Source: Reclinomonas americana ATCC 50394 (taxonomy: Eukaryota; Jakobida; Jakobea; Jakobida). From it: a stretch of DNA of 48,910 bases. The position numbers and the translations under genes are program-made. The stretch covers positions 107,749 to 156,658 of the forward strand of contig PS015013.1 in assembly GCA_048213135.1 (NCBI GenBank). The letters are read 5' to 3'. Positions 21,340 to 33,200 of the stretch are shown one piece after another. Under the pieces are notes generated by a model, which worked only from the letters and a program-made list of their open reading frames with translations, did no database searches and had not been told where the DNA came from. Position 1 is the stretch's first letter; every line of letters begins with the position of its first letter.

Positions 21340-23216
21340 ACACTCTCTGACAAGCACACACACATACGTAGAGCGACCATGCAAGTCAGAGTGCTGATGC
21401 GGAGGATGCCATGAATGGTGCGCGTATGTCGTGTGTGTGTTGTCTGCTCTGCTACTCTCTTCTCATTCCAAGCCACCACCAGAGGCCGAGTCCGATGAGG
21501 AAGACGAGTGGCTGGACGATGGTGTGTGCACAGATACACACGGTCACGCAAGTGCACCACTGTCTCATCACTCACTTANNNNNNNNNNNNNNNNNNNNAC
21601 CGCCGTCCGCGGAGAAGGTGGATGCGGCGAGTCGACGGGCGAATCGGGAGGCGCAGGCGATTGCAAAGCAGATTTTGCAGGTGCCGCGTCGTGCGGCGTC
21701 GTCGTTGCAGTCGACGGTCGATGCCGCGTTGCGGAATGCTGATGGTGACACGGCGGACCGCATTCGTCGGTTGGCGAGCCGCGCGATTGGCTGCTTGCGC
21801 TCGTCGACGCGTACCAGCTGGGACGCGTGGCTCGAGCTGGCGGAGGTGGACTCGGCTCGTCGTGGGGGCAGCAGCCGTTCCGTCCGCTCCAAGGCGCCAT
21901 CCAGCACCAGGAGCTTCAGCAACAGCTACAGTGGGAAGAGAAGCAGCAACGGCAGCAGTGGCAAGAGAAGCAGCAACAGCAGCCGTGGCGGACGCAGCAG
22001 TAATGCGTCGAACGGCTCGGTCAACACGGTCAACAGCACGCTGCAGACGCTGAAGCAGCTGGTGGCACAAGCGGAGCGGGCTCCAAAGAACTCGGCCTTG
22101 GCGCGCCTGGCCGACAAGCTGCGACTGGCGGTGAGGACAGTCGGCCGCGAGGTCCGCACCTCCATGGTCGGCGTGTCGCCGTCGCGACTGCTGAACCTGG
22201 CTGCCTCCAACGTCAAGGACTTGTCGCTGCAAGCCATGAACAACCCCGACGTGACGCGCAATGTGCGGCGTCAGGTCTACAACTCGCAGCAGAGTGTGCA
22301 GGCGCGCCTGACCAATTGCCGCGAGAACGTTGACGAAGTGCTGCGTGAGTTGAAGCGCCTGAAGCAGGACTCCCAGCCGGAAGATGACGACCCAGCAGCC
22401 GATCCACAGCCGGCTGACGATGGCGATGACGACAACAACAATAACAACGACGACAGCACCGACGACGACCAGCAGCCGGCGCAGCAGCAACAAGAGCGAC
22501 GACGCCGCCGCCGACGAAACAGTGCACCGATCGACGAGAGCGAGCCGGAGAAGGATCGCGAGCCAGTGGACGACAGTGGCGATGACGGCGACAGCGACGG
22601 TGACGATTCTCCGCGTTTGCGTGGCCCGCCGTCACAGCGTCGCGGCAAGCGCAGCCGCAGCAGTGGCAGCAAGCGCAGCCGTGGCAGTGGCAGTGGCAGC
22701 AAGCGCAGCCGTGGTGGCAGCAAGCGTCGCAGTGGTGGCAGCAGTGGCAAGCGCAGCCGCCGAAGCCGTGGACGCTCCTCGTCCTCCAGGCGCCGCCGCG
22801 GGCAGGTCAACCGACCCAGCGACCGCCTGTTGGGCACACTGTGGCGTCTCCGCAAGAAGGTGGCGTACGCCGGTCGCAAACTCGAACGCTGCGCACAGCG
22901 CAACTGGGCCTACCGCGGCACTCGCGGAGTCGGTGGCGACCGGAGAGGCCGTGGTGACGGACAGCCTCGCGCTCCGTCGTGGTTCGGCGCACCGCGGTAC
23001 GATGGTCACCGCGACGTGGAGTGGGAGCCGGGTCACCGTTGCGTCGCACCAACACCGAACAGAGAGAGAGTAACAGAGACAACTCACTTGTCATTGACAT
23101 GCTCTGCAGCAACGGGTCGCCGACCACTCGGGACCCGCGCACACCACGACACAGCACACAAGGGCAAGCGGTCGCCACTGCTCCGGCGACGACAGCAACA
23201 ACGACGCCGCAAGTGA
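21157..23216 (+). CDS. Secreted, highly charged Ser/Lys/Arg-rich protein with acidic segments
   Basis: Exons 21157-21288, 21372-21417 and 21483-21521, then a 20-N gap, then a long exon from 21599. The N-terminus is a clear signal peptide (PQLVLLALLVAVLLCVSAAV, then SAQQ). A short acidic segment (EAESDEEDEWLDD) precedes the gap. After it come a helical region (21600-22370), a Gly/Ser/Lys repeat (SGKRSSNGSSGKRSSN), an Asp/Asn/Gln-rich segment, a stretch of GSKRSRGSGSGSKRSRG-type repeats (22640-22800) and a basic C-terminal part (DRLLGTLWRLRKKVAYAGRK). The frame stays open to 23216. A possible last intron (GTCACC near 23033 to CTGCAG at 23108) would change the ending. I do not recognise the family. 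The composition recalls secreted polycationic matrix or mineral-associated proteins, which is only an analogy. Confidence 0.65.
21309..21335 (+). repeat. TC dinucleotide run in an intron
   Basis: Perfect TC repeat inside the first intron (21289-21371) of the secreted charged protein gene, just upstream of its acceptor region. Confidence 0.85.
21579..21598. other. Assembly gap (20 N, size probably unknown)
   Basis: Placeholder-length N run within the secreted charged protein gene. It lies in an intron or at an exon edge, so part of the protein may be missing. Confidence 0.95.
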
Positions 23217-23304
23217 TGCCCGTCGGAGCTCCGTCGGTGTCCTCTCGTCTGTCTGTGTGTCGGTGTTGAGTGTTGACAGCGGAAGAGAGTGAATCGACAA
23301 GGGA

Positions 23305-25279
23305 ATGGTCACACTTCCGCGCATCGCACTGCTGGCTCTGCTGCTGCTGGCCATTGCTCTCCTCGTCGCGCATCACAGCGCACACGCTCACTCCGATCAC
23401 GACGACGATGACGACGACGATGCAGGCAACGCGCATCACGAGCATGCTCACAGCGACAATGATGACGACGACGATGACGATGAAGAGGAAGACACTCGAG
23501 ATGCAGCCGAGGTGCACACACAGAGAGAGAGCGAGAGGAGAGAACATGTCAGACAACTCACGCACACACACGCACACACAGAATGGTCTGACGACTGGCA
23601 TTGTACACGTGTTGAATGGCGACTCGTTCCACGAGGTGACGCGTGTCGGGCAGTGGTTGATTGAGTTCTATGCACCGTGGTGTGGCCACTGTCAGCGACT
23701 GCAGCCGGTGTTTGAGGAGAGTGCGCGTGCGGCCCCGGATGTGTTCTTTGGCAAGGTCGATTGTGATGAGCACAGGAGTTGCGCGCGCGCGCGTGTGTGT
23801 GTGTAAGTGTGTGCGTGTGTGTGTGTAGGCCACTCATGCGTTGCTGTGCAGCTGTGTGCGAGGAGTTTGATGTGTCGGGATACCCGACAATCAAGTTGTT
23901 GCGTCTCTCTTTCACTGTGTTTGTTTGTTGAGGATTGCTCATTCCTTGTGTGCATGCAGCAAGCGCGGTGAGGTCGTGTTGCCGTACAAGGGTGCACGCA
24001 CGCGTGACGGCTTCGTGCACTGGTTGAAGCGTGTCAATGGGTAAGTGTGCGCACTTGTCCTTTTCTGCTGTCTGCATGTGCTTACTCGCCTGTGCGTGTG
24101 CAGTCCGGTGCTGCGTGAGGTGTCGGCTGATAGCGTGGAGGCGTTTGCCACGGAGGATGCGCGCAGTGTGTCGTTTTTGCTCATTAACCCGTCGGCGGAG
24201 GCTCGAGTTGCGCCCTGCCTGCTGCTGTTGTGTTTATCACACTTCCCTGTAACTGGTCTCGGCTGCGCAGCGCAATGTGGAGTCTGTGGCGCAGACGTTG
24301 CTGTTCGAGAACAAGTTTGGCGTGGTGAGCGAGGAGGACAGCAAGGCGGTGCTGCAGGAGCTGCGCTTCAAGCTGCCGAAGAAGAACAAGAGCGGATTGC
24401 TGTCGATTACGATTGGCGAAGGCGTTGACTTGTTGGTGGAGAGCGTGCTGGAGAATGCCGAGGCGGTGCGCGACTGGGTGCACTCTCGTCGCCTGCCGCC
24501 GGTGGCCGAGCTCAACGAGGGCACGTACGAAGCGATTTCGGAGGACACTCGCAACACGTACCTGTTGATTGCGTCGTCGCAGTTGCCGGGGTCCATGGAG
24601 AGGTTCGTTTTTGCGCATAGCTCGTGCATCTGTTGACGTGGATTCTCACCTTCTCGTTGTTGCACCAGTGCACGCAACCTGCTGACGGGGCCGGCGCGAG
24701 CTGATCGCAGTCGCCTGTTTGCGGTGATTGACTTTTCAAAGTACGAGCGCTTCATCGAGAGCACACTGAGCACATCGGCCACCGAGCTGCCCGTCATCAT
24801 GCGCATCGATTTCAAAGAGAGCACCTTCCAGAAGATGTCGGCCGCCTCGCGTGGCGACAATAACCTCATCTCGGAGGAGCAGCTGCACGAGTTCATTCGC
24901 CAAGCCGAGGCCGGCGACATTTCGTCTTGTTGCGTGCGACTTTTGTTGAGTGTGGACGCGATCGATTCTTGTCTTCTCTCACGGCTTGCTTGTTACACCA
25001 GCGTCGTTCGGTGGTGGCGTGTTCTCTGGGCTGTGGAATGCGGGCAAGAAGTTCTTGGTGCGTCATGATTCTCTTGTTCCCCTCCCTCACCTGCATTTTG
25101 TTCACGCTTGTGTGTGTGCGCGTGCGCAGATCTACATTGGCCAGAACCCGTCCGTCGGTGTCAGCATTGTGCTGGCCTACATTGCCGTCATGGGTCTCCT
25201 GGTGTACGTCTTCCGCCGCATGAGCTCGGGCGACGACAAGGACGACAAGCCGGCCGTCAAGGACAAGGACAGCGACGGT

Positions 25280-25311
<32 letters not shown>

Positions 25312-25435
25312 GGCCGACGGCAAGAAGGGAGACGACAAGCGGAAACCGAAGAAGGCCAGTGCGGCGGCGGAGGGTAGCGCGGCGGTGCCGGCAGCCACGG
25401 TGCGTGCCAAGCAGGGCGAGGCCAAGCAAGACTAG
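23305..25435 (+). CDS. Membrane-anchored protein disulfide isomerase (TMX3/PDI-like)
   Basis: Nine exons close in phase to 528 residues: 23305-23511, 23582-23777, 23852-23897, 23960-24040, 24104-24206, 24271-24602, 24669-24928, 25002-25057, 25130-25435. A signal peptide ([16 protein letters not shown]) is followed by an unusual Asp/His-rich segment (about residues 28-66). A thioredoxin domain follows with active site WCGHC near residues 101-105 and the cis-proline loop SGYPTIKF. Thioredoxin-like b/b' segments come next, then a transmembrane helix ([18 protein letters not shown]) and a charged cytosolic tail ending GEAKQD. One CXXC domain plus a C-terminal anchor matches TMX3-type enzymes, which oxidise or isomerise disulfides in the ER lumen. 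No classical KDEL is present. Four of its eight introns use GTTGCG donors. It starts 88 bp after the preceding stop. Confidence 0.88.
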
Positions 25436-25524
25436 ACGAAAAAATAGCCGTGAATGGATGTAGCGAGAAATACAACAGCGTGAAAGAATCAGGGGAACAG
25501 GCTCTTCATTGCCTTCGCTGCAGC

Positions 25525-28500
25525 TCAGCAACCGAACTGGATGGTGACGTTGCTGTTGATGGCGATGTTGCTCAGAGAGATGTCGAGTGTCTTGAGCGTG
25601 GAATCGAACTTGAAGGCCGTTTGCACATTGTTCACCTGCACCGTGCACACATTCGGCACGCCAAACACCTGCACCTCGCCCAGTTGCATCTGTGCCGCCG
25701 GCTTGTACCTGATGGGGGACAGACAATGGACAGAGTTAGTCTCTTGTGAAACGAATGTGGGGCGAAAGAGAGGAATGGAACGCACTGATCAAACACGGCG
25801 CGCGACGAGAGCTGCCACTTGGTGCTGGAGACCGATTGCACCGCCATCTGCACCAATGTGTACGTGCTCGTCGAGAGGCTGTCGAGAGAGTCCCCGTCGT
25901 CAATGTACAGCTCGCCCTGCGCGGCTCCGTTCTGATCGAGGCCGACAAGGAACTGGAACGGGTTGCGACGGGTGGCGGCAGTGGTCAGCGCGGGCGCCTG
26001 AGCCGGCACAATGGTGCCACCGCGCATAAAGACAGGGATGACCGTCAGTGGTGCGGAGATCGTCTGGTACGAGCCAGCACCCGACACCTCGCCGCCGGTC
26101 CAGTAGTTGTACCAGCGAGTGTTGGCCGGAAGATATGCCGACACCGAGGTCGCGCCCTGCGTGAGCACAGGCACAACCATCAGAGCCGAACCTGCGTGTT
26201 GGGGGGAAGGACAGTGAGTGTGTGTGTGTCTGCGCGAAGCGTGCGGAAGAGTGGCTGGTCGCGGGGTAGGCACTCACCGACCATGAACTGACGATCGATG
26301 TAAGGCAGCGACGACTCGCTGTCGTTGGGGAACTCCCAGAACAGAGCACGCCACACAGTGGAGCCCTGCGACGACGCGCGGAAGAAAAGCGTGTAATAGT
26401 ACGGCAGAATGCGGTAGCGGTTGAGGAGCACGAAGCGGCTGACGTCGAGCAGGGGCTGACCAAAGGCCCATGGCTGTTGCGCGCACGCATGAGGTCAGTG
26501 ACACACACAGAAAGAGAGACGGCGCAACAGAAGGAGCTCACACACCTCCTGCGGGGTGTTGCCAATCGAATTGTGGTTGCGACTGAAGGGGTAGAAGCTG
26601 CCCAGTTGCATCCAGCGGGTGCACAACTCGAGGGTGGTGTTGCGGTTGAAGCCGCAAATGTCGGCACCGACCAGCGGCACGCCGAAAGTGCTCTGCAACA
26701 GACGGCACTCAGCAGCAACGACAACGGAGAAATCGAGTTGCAAGAATATACGCAACAAATGAGAGAATGCCGGAGACCGAGTCCGCCAGACTCTCCCACG
26801 TGCTGTCATTGTCGCCGAGCCAGTGGTAGCCCCACTTGGACTGACCGGCGAATGTGGAGCGACCGATGATGAACGGGCGCTTGTTGCGGATGGCCGCCAT
26901 GGCACGGTGCGACGCTGCCGACGCACAGTGCGCGTGAGAGACGATGCTGTAGAGCGATGAGTAAACGCAACACCGACAAAACCTTGCGCCTCGTGGTAGC
27001 CAAACAGATTGTGCACGTTGTACTCGATGCCGAGAGCGTTCTGTGCGGTCATGTTGAAAGTGCGCACGTAGAGGCCCTCGTTGCCGGGCACGTACGGCGG
27101 GAAGTTCGGGTCGAAGCCGGAGCCCGACTGCGCATCACACTGCGTGAGACATTCATGATTGACCGCACATAGAGAGGACACGTCCAACGCCCACCTTCTT
27201 CGGGTCGATGCCACACTGTGAGTCGCAAAAACCGACCATCTCATTCATGTCGATCCACAGACCATCGAATGGCACCGTCTGCTGGTAGAAACGAGTGAGC
27301 TCGTCGATCCAGTACTGCTGGCCGGTTTCGCCGTGGAAGTCGGGGAACACTGTGAGGCAGTCAGCCATTTCTGTTCCGAAAGATGAAATAACCACAAGAG
27401 AGAGAGATAGAGAGCACGCACCGGTGAGACCCGGCCACACCATGTTGATAATGGGCTTGCCGTCGCTCGTCTTGATGTAGGCACCGGTCTGTCCAACGTG
27501 CGCACACACAGTAAGGAAAGGAAGCACAGCTACGCACTCCAGTCGCCCACTCTCACCTTGAGGAGGCGATCGTACGGGCCGTAGCCGGACTCGGTCTGGT
27601 GAATATGTGAGGACAGGAAGAGTGGCACGATAGTGTGCGTCGAGTCACGCACCTTGATGCCAGGGTCGGCAATGAGCACGTACTTTTGTCCGTTGGCGTG
27701 CAGCTTGTTGACGTAGCTGCTGACCTCGGACAGCGGGAAGCGATCGGGAGAGAAGGTGAAATCCTGCATCGAGCGCGAAAGGGTAAGCTTGCGGATCACG
27801 AGAGCGATGGTCTACACGCTGCTGAGCACGCACCCGGTACTCGTCCATGTAGTCAATGTCGTTCCACATGGTGTCGAGCTACAGGACATGTTGCATCACT
27901 TGTCAGTCGCTGACGAGAGAGAGGGAAAGAGGGAAAGTATTCGCACCGGGATCTGGTACTTGGCATAGTTGCTCTGCGAGGATCGCACTTAAGCACCGTA
28001 CCAGACATCAACAGACACAGATCAGCACGCACCCACACTTCCTCCGAATCGCTAATGTGAATGTAACCCCAGCGGCACTGGTGCCATCCTGTGCGCATGT
28101 ACGATCAGAGAATGTAAAAGAAGACAAGTCCCACGCAGTCGTCGACGAGACGCACCGAGACCCCTGCACGTCCACGACCACCAAGTTGTGAGTAAGCAAG
28201 CAACAAGAGACAGTGGGAGAATTGGCACTCACCAGTACGGCGGCTATGCGAGCGAAAGTGACATCAAGAGACGGGAAGAACGCTTTGCAAAGAATTGGCT
28301 GCGATACGGTGGATCACTCACCAGGTACGGGTAGCCCACCAGGCGAGTGTACTGCTGCACGACCTGGTCGGCAGTCGTGCCGACAAACACGTAAAAGTCG
28401 AACACGCCACCAATGGTCTGCACATACACCGACGAGTCAGACGACGCGAGTCGACGCATCCACACCAAAGAGCGCACACCTTGTAGGTCAACTGTGCGCC

Positions 28501-29535
28501 GTTGATGGTCACATCCATGGCATTCGAGTTGAGCAGGAAGACGCCGTGCGTGTTGGGTCGACTGCGCAACAAGAGAGAGGTGAGTGCGAACACGAGGCGT
28601 ACTGCATGTCGGAACCCACACAGACCGGTACTCGAGGAAAATGGGATGCGTGCCGTACACTGCACACAAACACGCACGCATGCTCAGCACACCAAACACA
28701 CACCGCAGCACACAGACATGCGACGCAACGATTGCGGTCGTGCGGCGTGCCATGATCCTTGTTGAACATGGTGTATGTCTTGTTGCTCGGATCCAGACGA
28801 TAATTGTGCACACGCTCACCGAGTCCGTACACATTCGGGTTCGAGGAGCCCAGACGAGTCGACAACTACAAAAACAATACATGCAGTGAGCTAACACCTT
28901 CTCCACACACACGCATGCGTGGACGGAATGATGGCGACCTCCAAGTAGTGATCCTCGAATACCAAACGACCACCAGTGGTATCGAAAATCACGGCTCCAT
29001 CCGAGAGACGCGTGACAGTAATGGCAAAGGGCTGGTTCTGGATCTTGACATCGTACAGACGATTGGTGGGCGCATCAAACGGACCCACATCAGTCACCAC
29101 ACCAGGCACTGATGCGCGCGACGGAGTTTTATGTGAGTGCATTGACCCCAATCGAAAAAATCACCGCGGGCATGCATGCACATTGAAAGACAACAGAGGA
29201 GGATGCATGTGCGCGTGTGTGTGCGCGCGCGTGTGTGTGTGTCTGCAACAAGCGCGCGTGACATGCTTACCTTCCCAGCGTGCGCTTGAGCGATCTGTGA
29301 TGCGAATGCGCACACGCTCGTTGCGCTGAAACTCCACACTCAGCGCCAAATGTGCAATGTCGCCTCCGTACGGACCCACACCCGACACGAGATCCAAGTT
29401 GGCGGAGATGCCCTTGGCCGATTGCTGCACATTGGAGGCCGCGTAGACCGGGTCGCCAGCAGCCACCTGCTGTGCGGAGCAGGCGACAAGTGCGAGGAGC
29501 ACGAGGGGAAGGAGGATGAGGAGGCGAGGGGCCAT
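25525..29535 (-). CDS. Glycoside hydrolase family 31 alpha-glucosidase (secreted or lysosomal)
   Basis: Minus-strand gene with a signal peptide ([20 protein letters not shown]). Its N-terminal beta-sandwich signatures are [30 protein letters not shown] and [13 protein letters not shown]. The core includes [33 protein letters not shown], the nucleophile motif DGLWIDMNE, and the acid/base motif HWLGDND with [12 protein letters not shown] upstream. GADICGF and [14 protein letters not shown] follow, then the C-terminal beta domains ending NVTIQFGC. All GH31 catalytic motifs are intact. It resembles acid alpha-glucosidase or maltase, cleaving terminal alpha-1,4-glucose; I see no trefoil domain. 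Early exons: 29271-29535, 28939-29108, 28730-28865, 28626-28659. Two consecutive microexons encode part of the PPYWGLG stretch. Convergent with the PDI gene, 89 bp apart. Confidence 0.92.
28156..28163 (-). other. 8-nt microexon in the GH31 gene
   Basis: On the minus strand GGGTCTCG lies between an acceptor ending GTGCAG and the donor GTGCGT. Joined after the 11-nt exon and before the exon at 28088, it gives [15 protein letters not shown], the family signature. Leaving it out breaks the frame. Confidence 0.8.
28233..28243 (-). other. 11-nt microexon in the GH31 gene
   Basis: On the minus strand CCGCCGTACTG lies between an acceptor ending ATAG and the donor GTGAGT. It encodes Pro-Pro-Tyr and two bases of Trp, directly after VGYPYL. 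The GH31 signature PPYW at this point requires it. Confidence 0.8.
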
Positions 29536-30268
29536 GCCTCCGTCAATACAATGAATGATCCGATGATTGGTGGGACAGCAATCAAGCACGTCTTTCTCAA
29601 AGTGCGTGTTGCAGGTGGCGTCGACACTGTGTGATGAGTTCTGTTGTGTTGAGCGCTGCAGAACTGGCACTGCTTGTCGCAATGCACTGGCATGATCGAC
29701 GTCGACGTCGACGTTGCTGAAACTTGCTTCGCCGACGTGGTAAGCAGGTTTGTGTAACACGGTACACTACGGCACGCATGCTGACCGTGCAGCTGTGAGC
29801 ACGCATGAGTCGCTGCAGTCGACGTCGTGCATTTTTTGGGACTTTTCGCTGCTCCACATTGTGCGCATGCTCCTCCTGCTGAAGAACTCACACTGCACAA
29901 TAGCAGTACATTTACAGATGCAGCGCCCTGCGCCAGCCGCAACAGCGACTGCATTTATAGTCGCGTGAAGGTCGCGTCCTACGAACCGTTACAATCTTGT
30001 GCGACGTTACGAAATCATTGCTTTTTCGTGTGGTGTGCGCTGAGTGAGCGAGTGAGAGTGAGAGAGGAGGCGTACAGGGGAGTGCAAAGAGGGTTGCAGT
30101 CTCGTTGAGAAGCGTGTGTGTGTGAGTGCGTGTTGTCGACCGCACAACTCCACATAGCCGCTCTTTCCTGTGTGTTTGTTTGTTTGAGAGAGGATTGTTG
30201 TGTGTGTGTGTGTGTGACTCTGTGTAGAGTGACTTGAGAGAGCGTTCAGGCCAGAAAAGTAACACGCC
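29536..30268. promoter_or_regulatory. Divergent intergenic region between GH31 and CKAP5 (733 bp)
   Basis: The start codons of the GH31 gene (-) and CKAP5 (+) face away from each other here. The right half is rich in GAGAG and TGTGTG tracts. A TATAAA on the minus strand (29954-29959) is 419 nt from the GH31 start, so if used it would imply a long leader or a leader intron. No convincing coding exon or RNA gene was seen. Confidence 0.4.
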
Positions 30269-33200
30269 ATGGACGCTGAGGATACGAGTGCGGCCGAGAC
30301 AGGTCCGCTGGAAGTGCGCATTTGCTCCAAGAACTGGCGCACTCGCGCTGCTGTTGCGTCTCCATACACTCGCACACACACACACACTCTCTCTCATACA
30401 CACACATACTCTGTCATCATCACTCACTCTCTCGTGCACACAACAGGCGTTTGATGAGGTGAAAAAGGCATTTGCCATGGCCGAGGACAGTCGCGACTCG
30501 GTGTTCCGTGAGTACCAGTCGGCCATGGTGGCTGCACCACGTGATTCCAATCAAGCCGCGCAAGACAAGGGCCTCGAGGCACTGTTGGTCTTCCTTGAGC
30601 GATCAGATCTGGCTGCAGAGTTGCGCATTTGGCCACTGACAACTCCCCTGTCATTCTCCCTCTTCTTCTCCCTCTCCCTCTCCCTCTCCCGATCGCTGAC
30701 CACCCCTCTCCATCACGACCACCACCNNNNNNNNNNNNNNNNNNNNNNNNNNNNNNNNNNNNNNNNNNNNNNNNNNNNNNNNNNNNNNNNNNNNNNNNNN
30801 NNNNNNNNNNNNNCGCTGCGCCGGTCGCATCGCATCGAGCACCGGCGCCAGCGGCGGCGTACCCAGCCACTTGTGCACCTCCACGCACAAATTGGTGGCT
30901 TCGGTGCGGATGGCCTTGTCGGCCTTGTCGAACAGCTTGGCCACGCTGCCGAGAATCAACTTGAGCGGAACGCAGCGCGGTCCAAACTCGCGCACAACCT
31001 CCACCAGCAGCTGCACGGCCGAGGCCGCAATTTTCGGCTGCTTGCCGTCAAACTGCGACACGCACGCCACGGCGACCGCGTCCGGCACCTCCAGCTGCAC
31101 CAGCAGCTTCAGCACCTCCACCGCCTTGATGCGGGTCGTTGGACGGCCACCCAGGCACTTTTCCACCACTGACGGTGCGATCTCTGGCGCGACTCTNNNN
31201 NNNNNNNNNNNNNNNNNNNNNNNNNNNNNNNNNNNNNNNNNNNNNNNNNNNNNNNNNNNNNNNNNNNNNNNNNNNNNNNNNNNNNNNNNNNNNNNNNNNN
31301 NNNNNNNNCGCCGAGCTCGAGGCGCTCTTCGAGTCGCACCCGAAGGGCTCGGCAGAGGCCACGCGTTTCAAGCAGTCGGAGCTGCTGGCGCGGCAACGTG
31401 CTGCCGAGAGCGGCGTGGTGAATACCGTGTCCGCGTCCGTGGGCAGCTCCTCCGCCGCCGGACCCTCGGGAGTGGCGCAAGTCACGATCGAGGTGGATCC
31501 ACTCGAGTTTGTCGACCCGATCGACATTCTGGCCAAGGTGCCGGCGGACTTTGTCGACCGGCTGGTGCGCCTGTAGTGATTTGACATGTCGTTTCTTCTT
31601 CCCTTCTACTCACACAAGCGCGCGCACACAGCAAGCGAAAAAGTGGTCGGACAAGAAGCAGGCACTCGACGAGTTCATTGGTCTGTCAGGTGTCCCCAAG
31701 ATCGTGCCCGGCGACTTCCACGAGCTGGTCGGCGAGTTCAAGAAGCTGCTCAACGACGCCAATGTGGTTGTGGTGGCCACCGCCGCCCAGTGCATTCGCA
31801 ATCTGGCCAGTGGCCTCCAGCGCGACTTCCAGCCGTACGCGCGCCCACTGGTCTCCGTCCTCATCGACAAGCTGAAGGACAAGAAGACGAATGTCGTCGA
31901 CACGTGCCGTGGAGCCCTGGAAGCCATGTTTGGCAGCCGCTCGCTCTCCCTGGCCGACTGTCTCGATGGTACGAGTCGCTGCTGCCTCCGCTGTCTCTCT
32001 CACACGCACTTTGCTCACCCGTGCGATAGACATTGCCGGCGGTCTGCACCACAAGACGCCGCAGGTGCACAGCGAGACGATGAAAGCACTGCACAAGTTC
32101 TTCTCTGGCGCTCGCCGCGAGGACTTCAAGGGCATTGTGAAGCCGACTGCCGCCATGTTGATGAAGGTGCTGTGCTGTGCTGTGCTGCCACCAGCCGATT
32201 TCATCTCACCTCGTCCATGATTCCCGTTCCCGCAGGCCACCGACGACAGTTTGGCCGAGTGCCGCGACTGGGCCTGCAACTGCATTGCATCCATGATGCG
32301 CATTCTCGGACGACCCACCGTCGAACCGCATTTGGAGGGGTGCGTGTGAGAGCTCTCTTCCCTCCGCCCCCCCTGTGTATGCGCTCACCGATGCATGCGT
32401 CGTGCAGGCTCGACAAGATCAAGCTCAACAAGGTCGACGAATACTTCAACCAGTCGGGCAGCGGTGGCTCGTCGAGCTCCGCTGCACCGTCGCTGTCCAT
32501 CACTGTGGCGTCGGCGTCGCAACCATCGAGCCCGGCCGCCTCCAAGCCACCGTCGGCCACGAATCGTCGTGTGGTGGCCTCGGCACCGTCGTCGCCGGCC
32601 AGCGACAGCAACGGCGATGCGGAGATTGCGCCGCGTTCGCCTGCCGCGTCGTCGGCTGCCAGTGGTCGCAAGGCCTCGGTGGCTGAGTCGCCGTCTGGCG
32701 CACGTCCGCCCTCGGCCCGCCCCGCGTCTGGCAAGAGTTGCGTCACATTATTTTCTTCGAGGTGGTGCGTCGCTGAGCTGCCACTCATTTTTCCCTCTCA
32801 CCTGCAGTTGGCAAACGAGGCCCGCCGTCGTCATCAGCAAGTGCTGGTGCGTCATCAAGTGGCCCGCCAGCGGCTCGCAAGCCCGATCGCCCAGCTGCTG
32901 CCTCGAGCCGAGGCGGTGCATCGTCGTCGTCGGGGCCCTCGGAGCCAGTCGATGATGGTCCAGAAGTCACCGACTCGGATGCCGTGGCGGCGCTGGCCGA
33001 CATTGTGCCCGCCGAAGTGCTCACCAACCTCGAGAGCAAGCAGTTCAAGGAGCGCATGCAAGGTGCCGTGTGTTGGGAGGAGCGTCATGTTTCATTCTTG
33101 TTCAAATCATGTCGAGCTTAAGTTTTGCTTGCTTCTTGTGTCAGGCATGGAGGACTTGACAACGCTGGTTGCTGGTCTCGGCGACGACGTGGTGTCGCAA

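Noticed and set aside
24893-25726. Minus-strand open frame across the PDI 3' end
   Set aside because: It runs opposite PDI exons that close in phase to a full protein and joins unrelated GH31 3' sequence; it has no start context or domain.
29954-29959. Minus-strand TATAAA as the GH31 core promoter
   Set aside because: It is 419 nt from the start codon in a genome with very short leaders. Without transcript data it may be chance, so it is mentioned only within the intergenic entry.
30814-31196. A real genomic inversion or an antisense TOG gene inside CKAP5
   Set aside because: Both breakpoints coincide with N gaps, and flipping restores one continuous TOG1 frame. A scaffolding error explains this with fewer assumptions.
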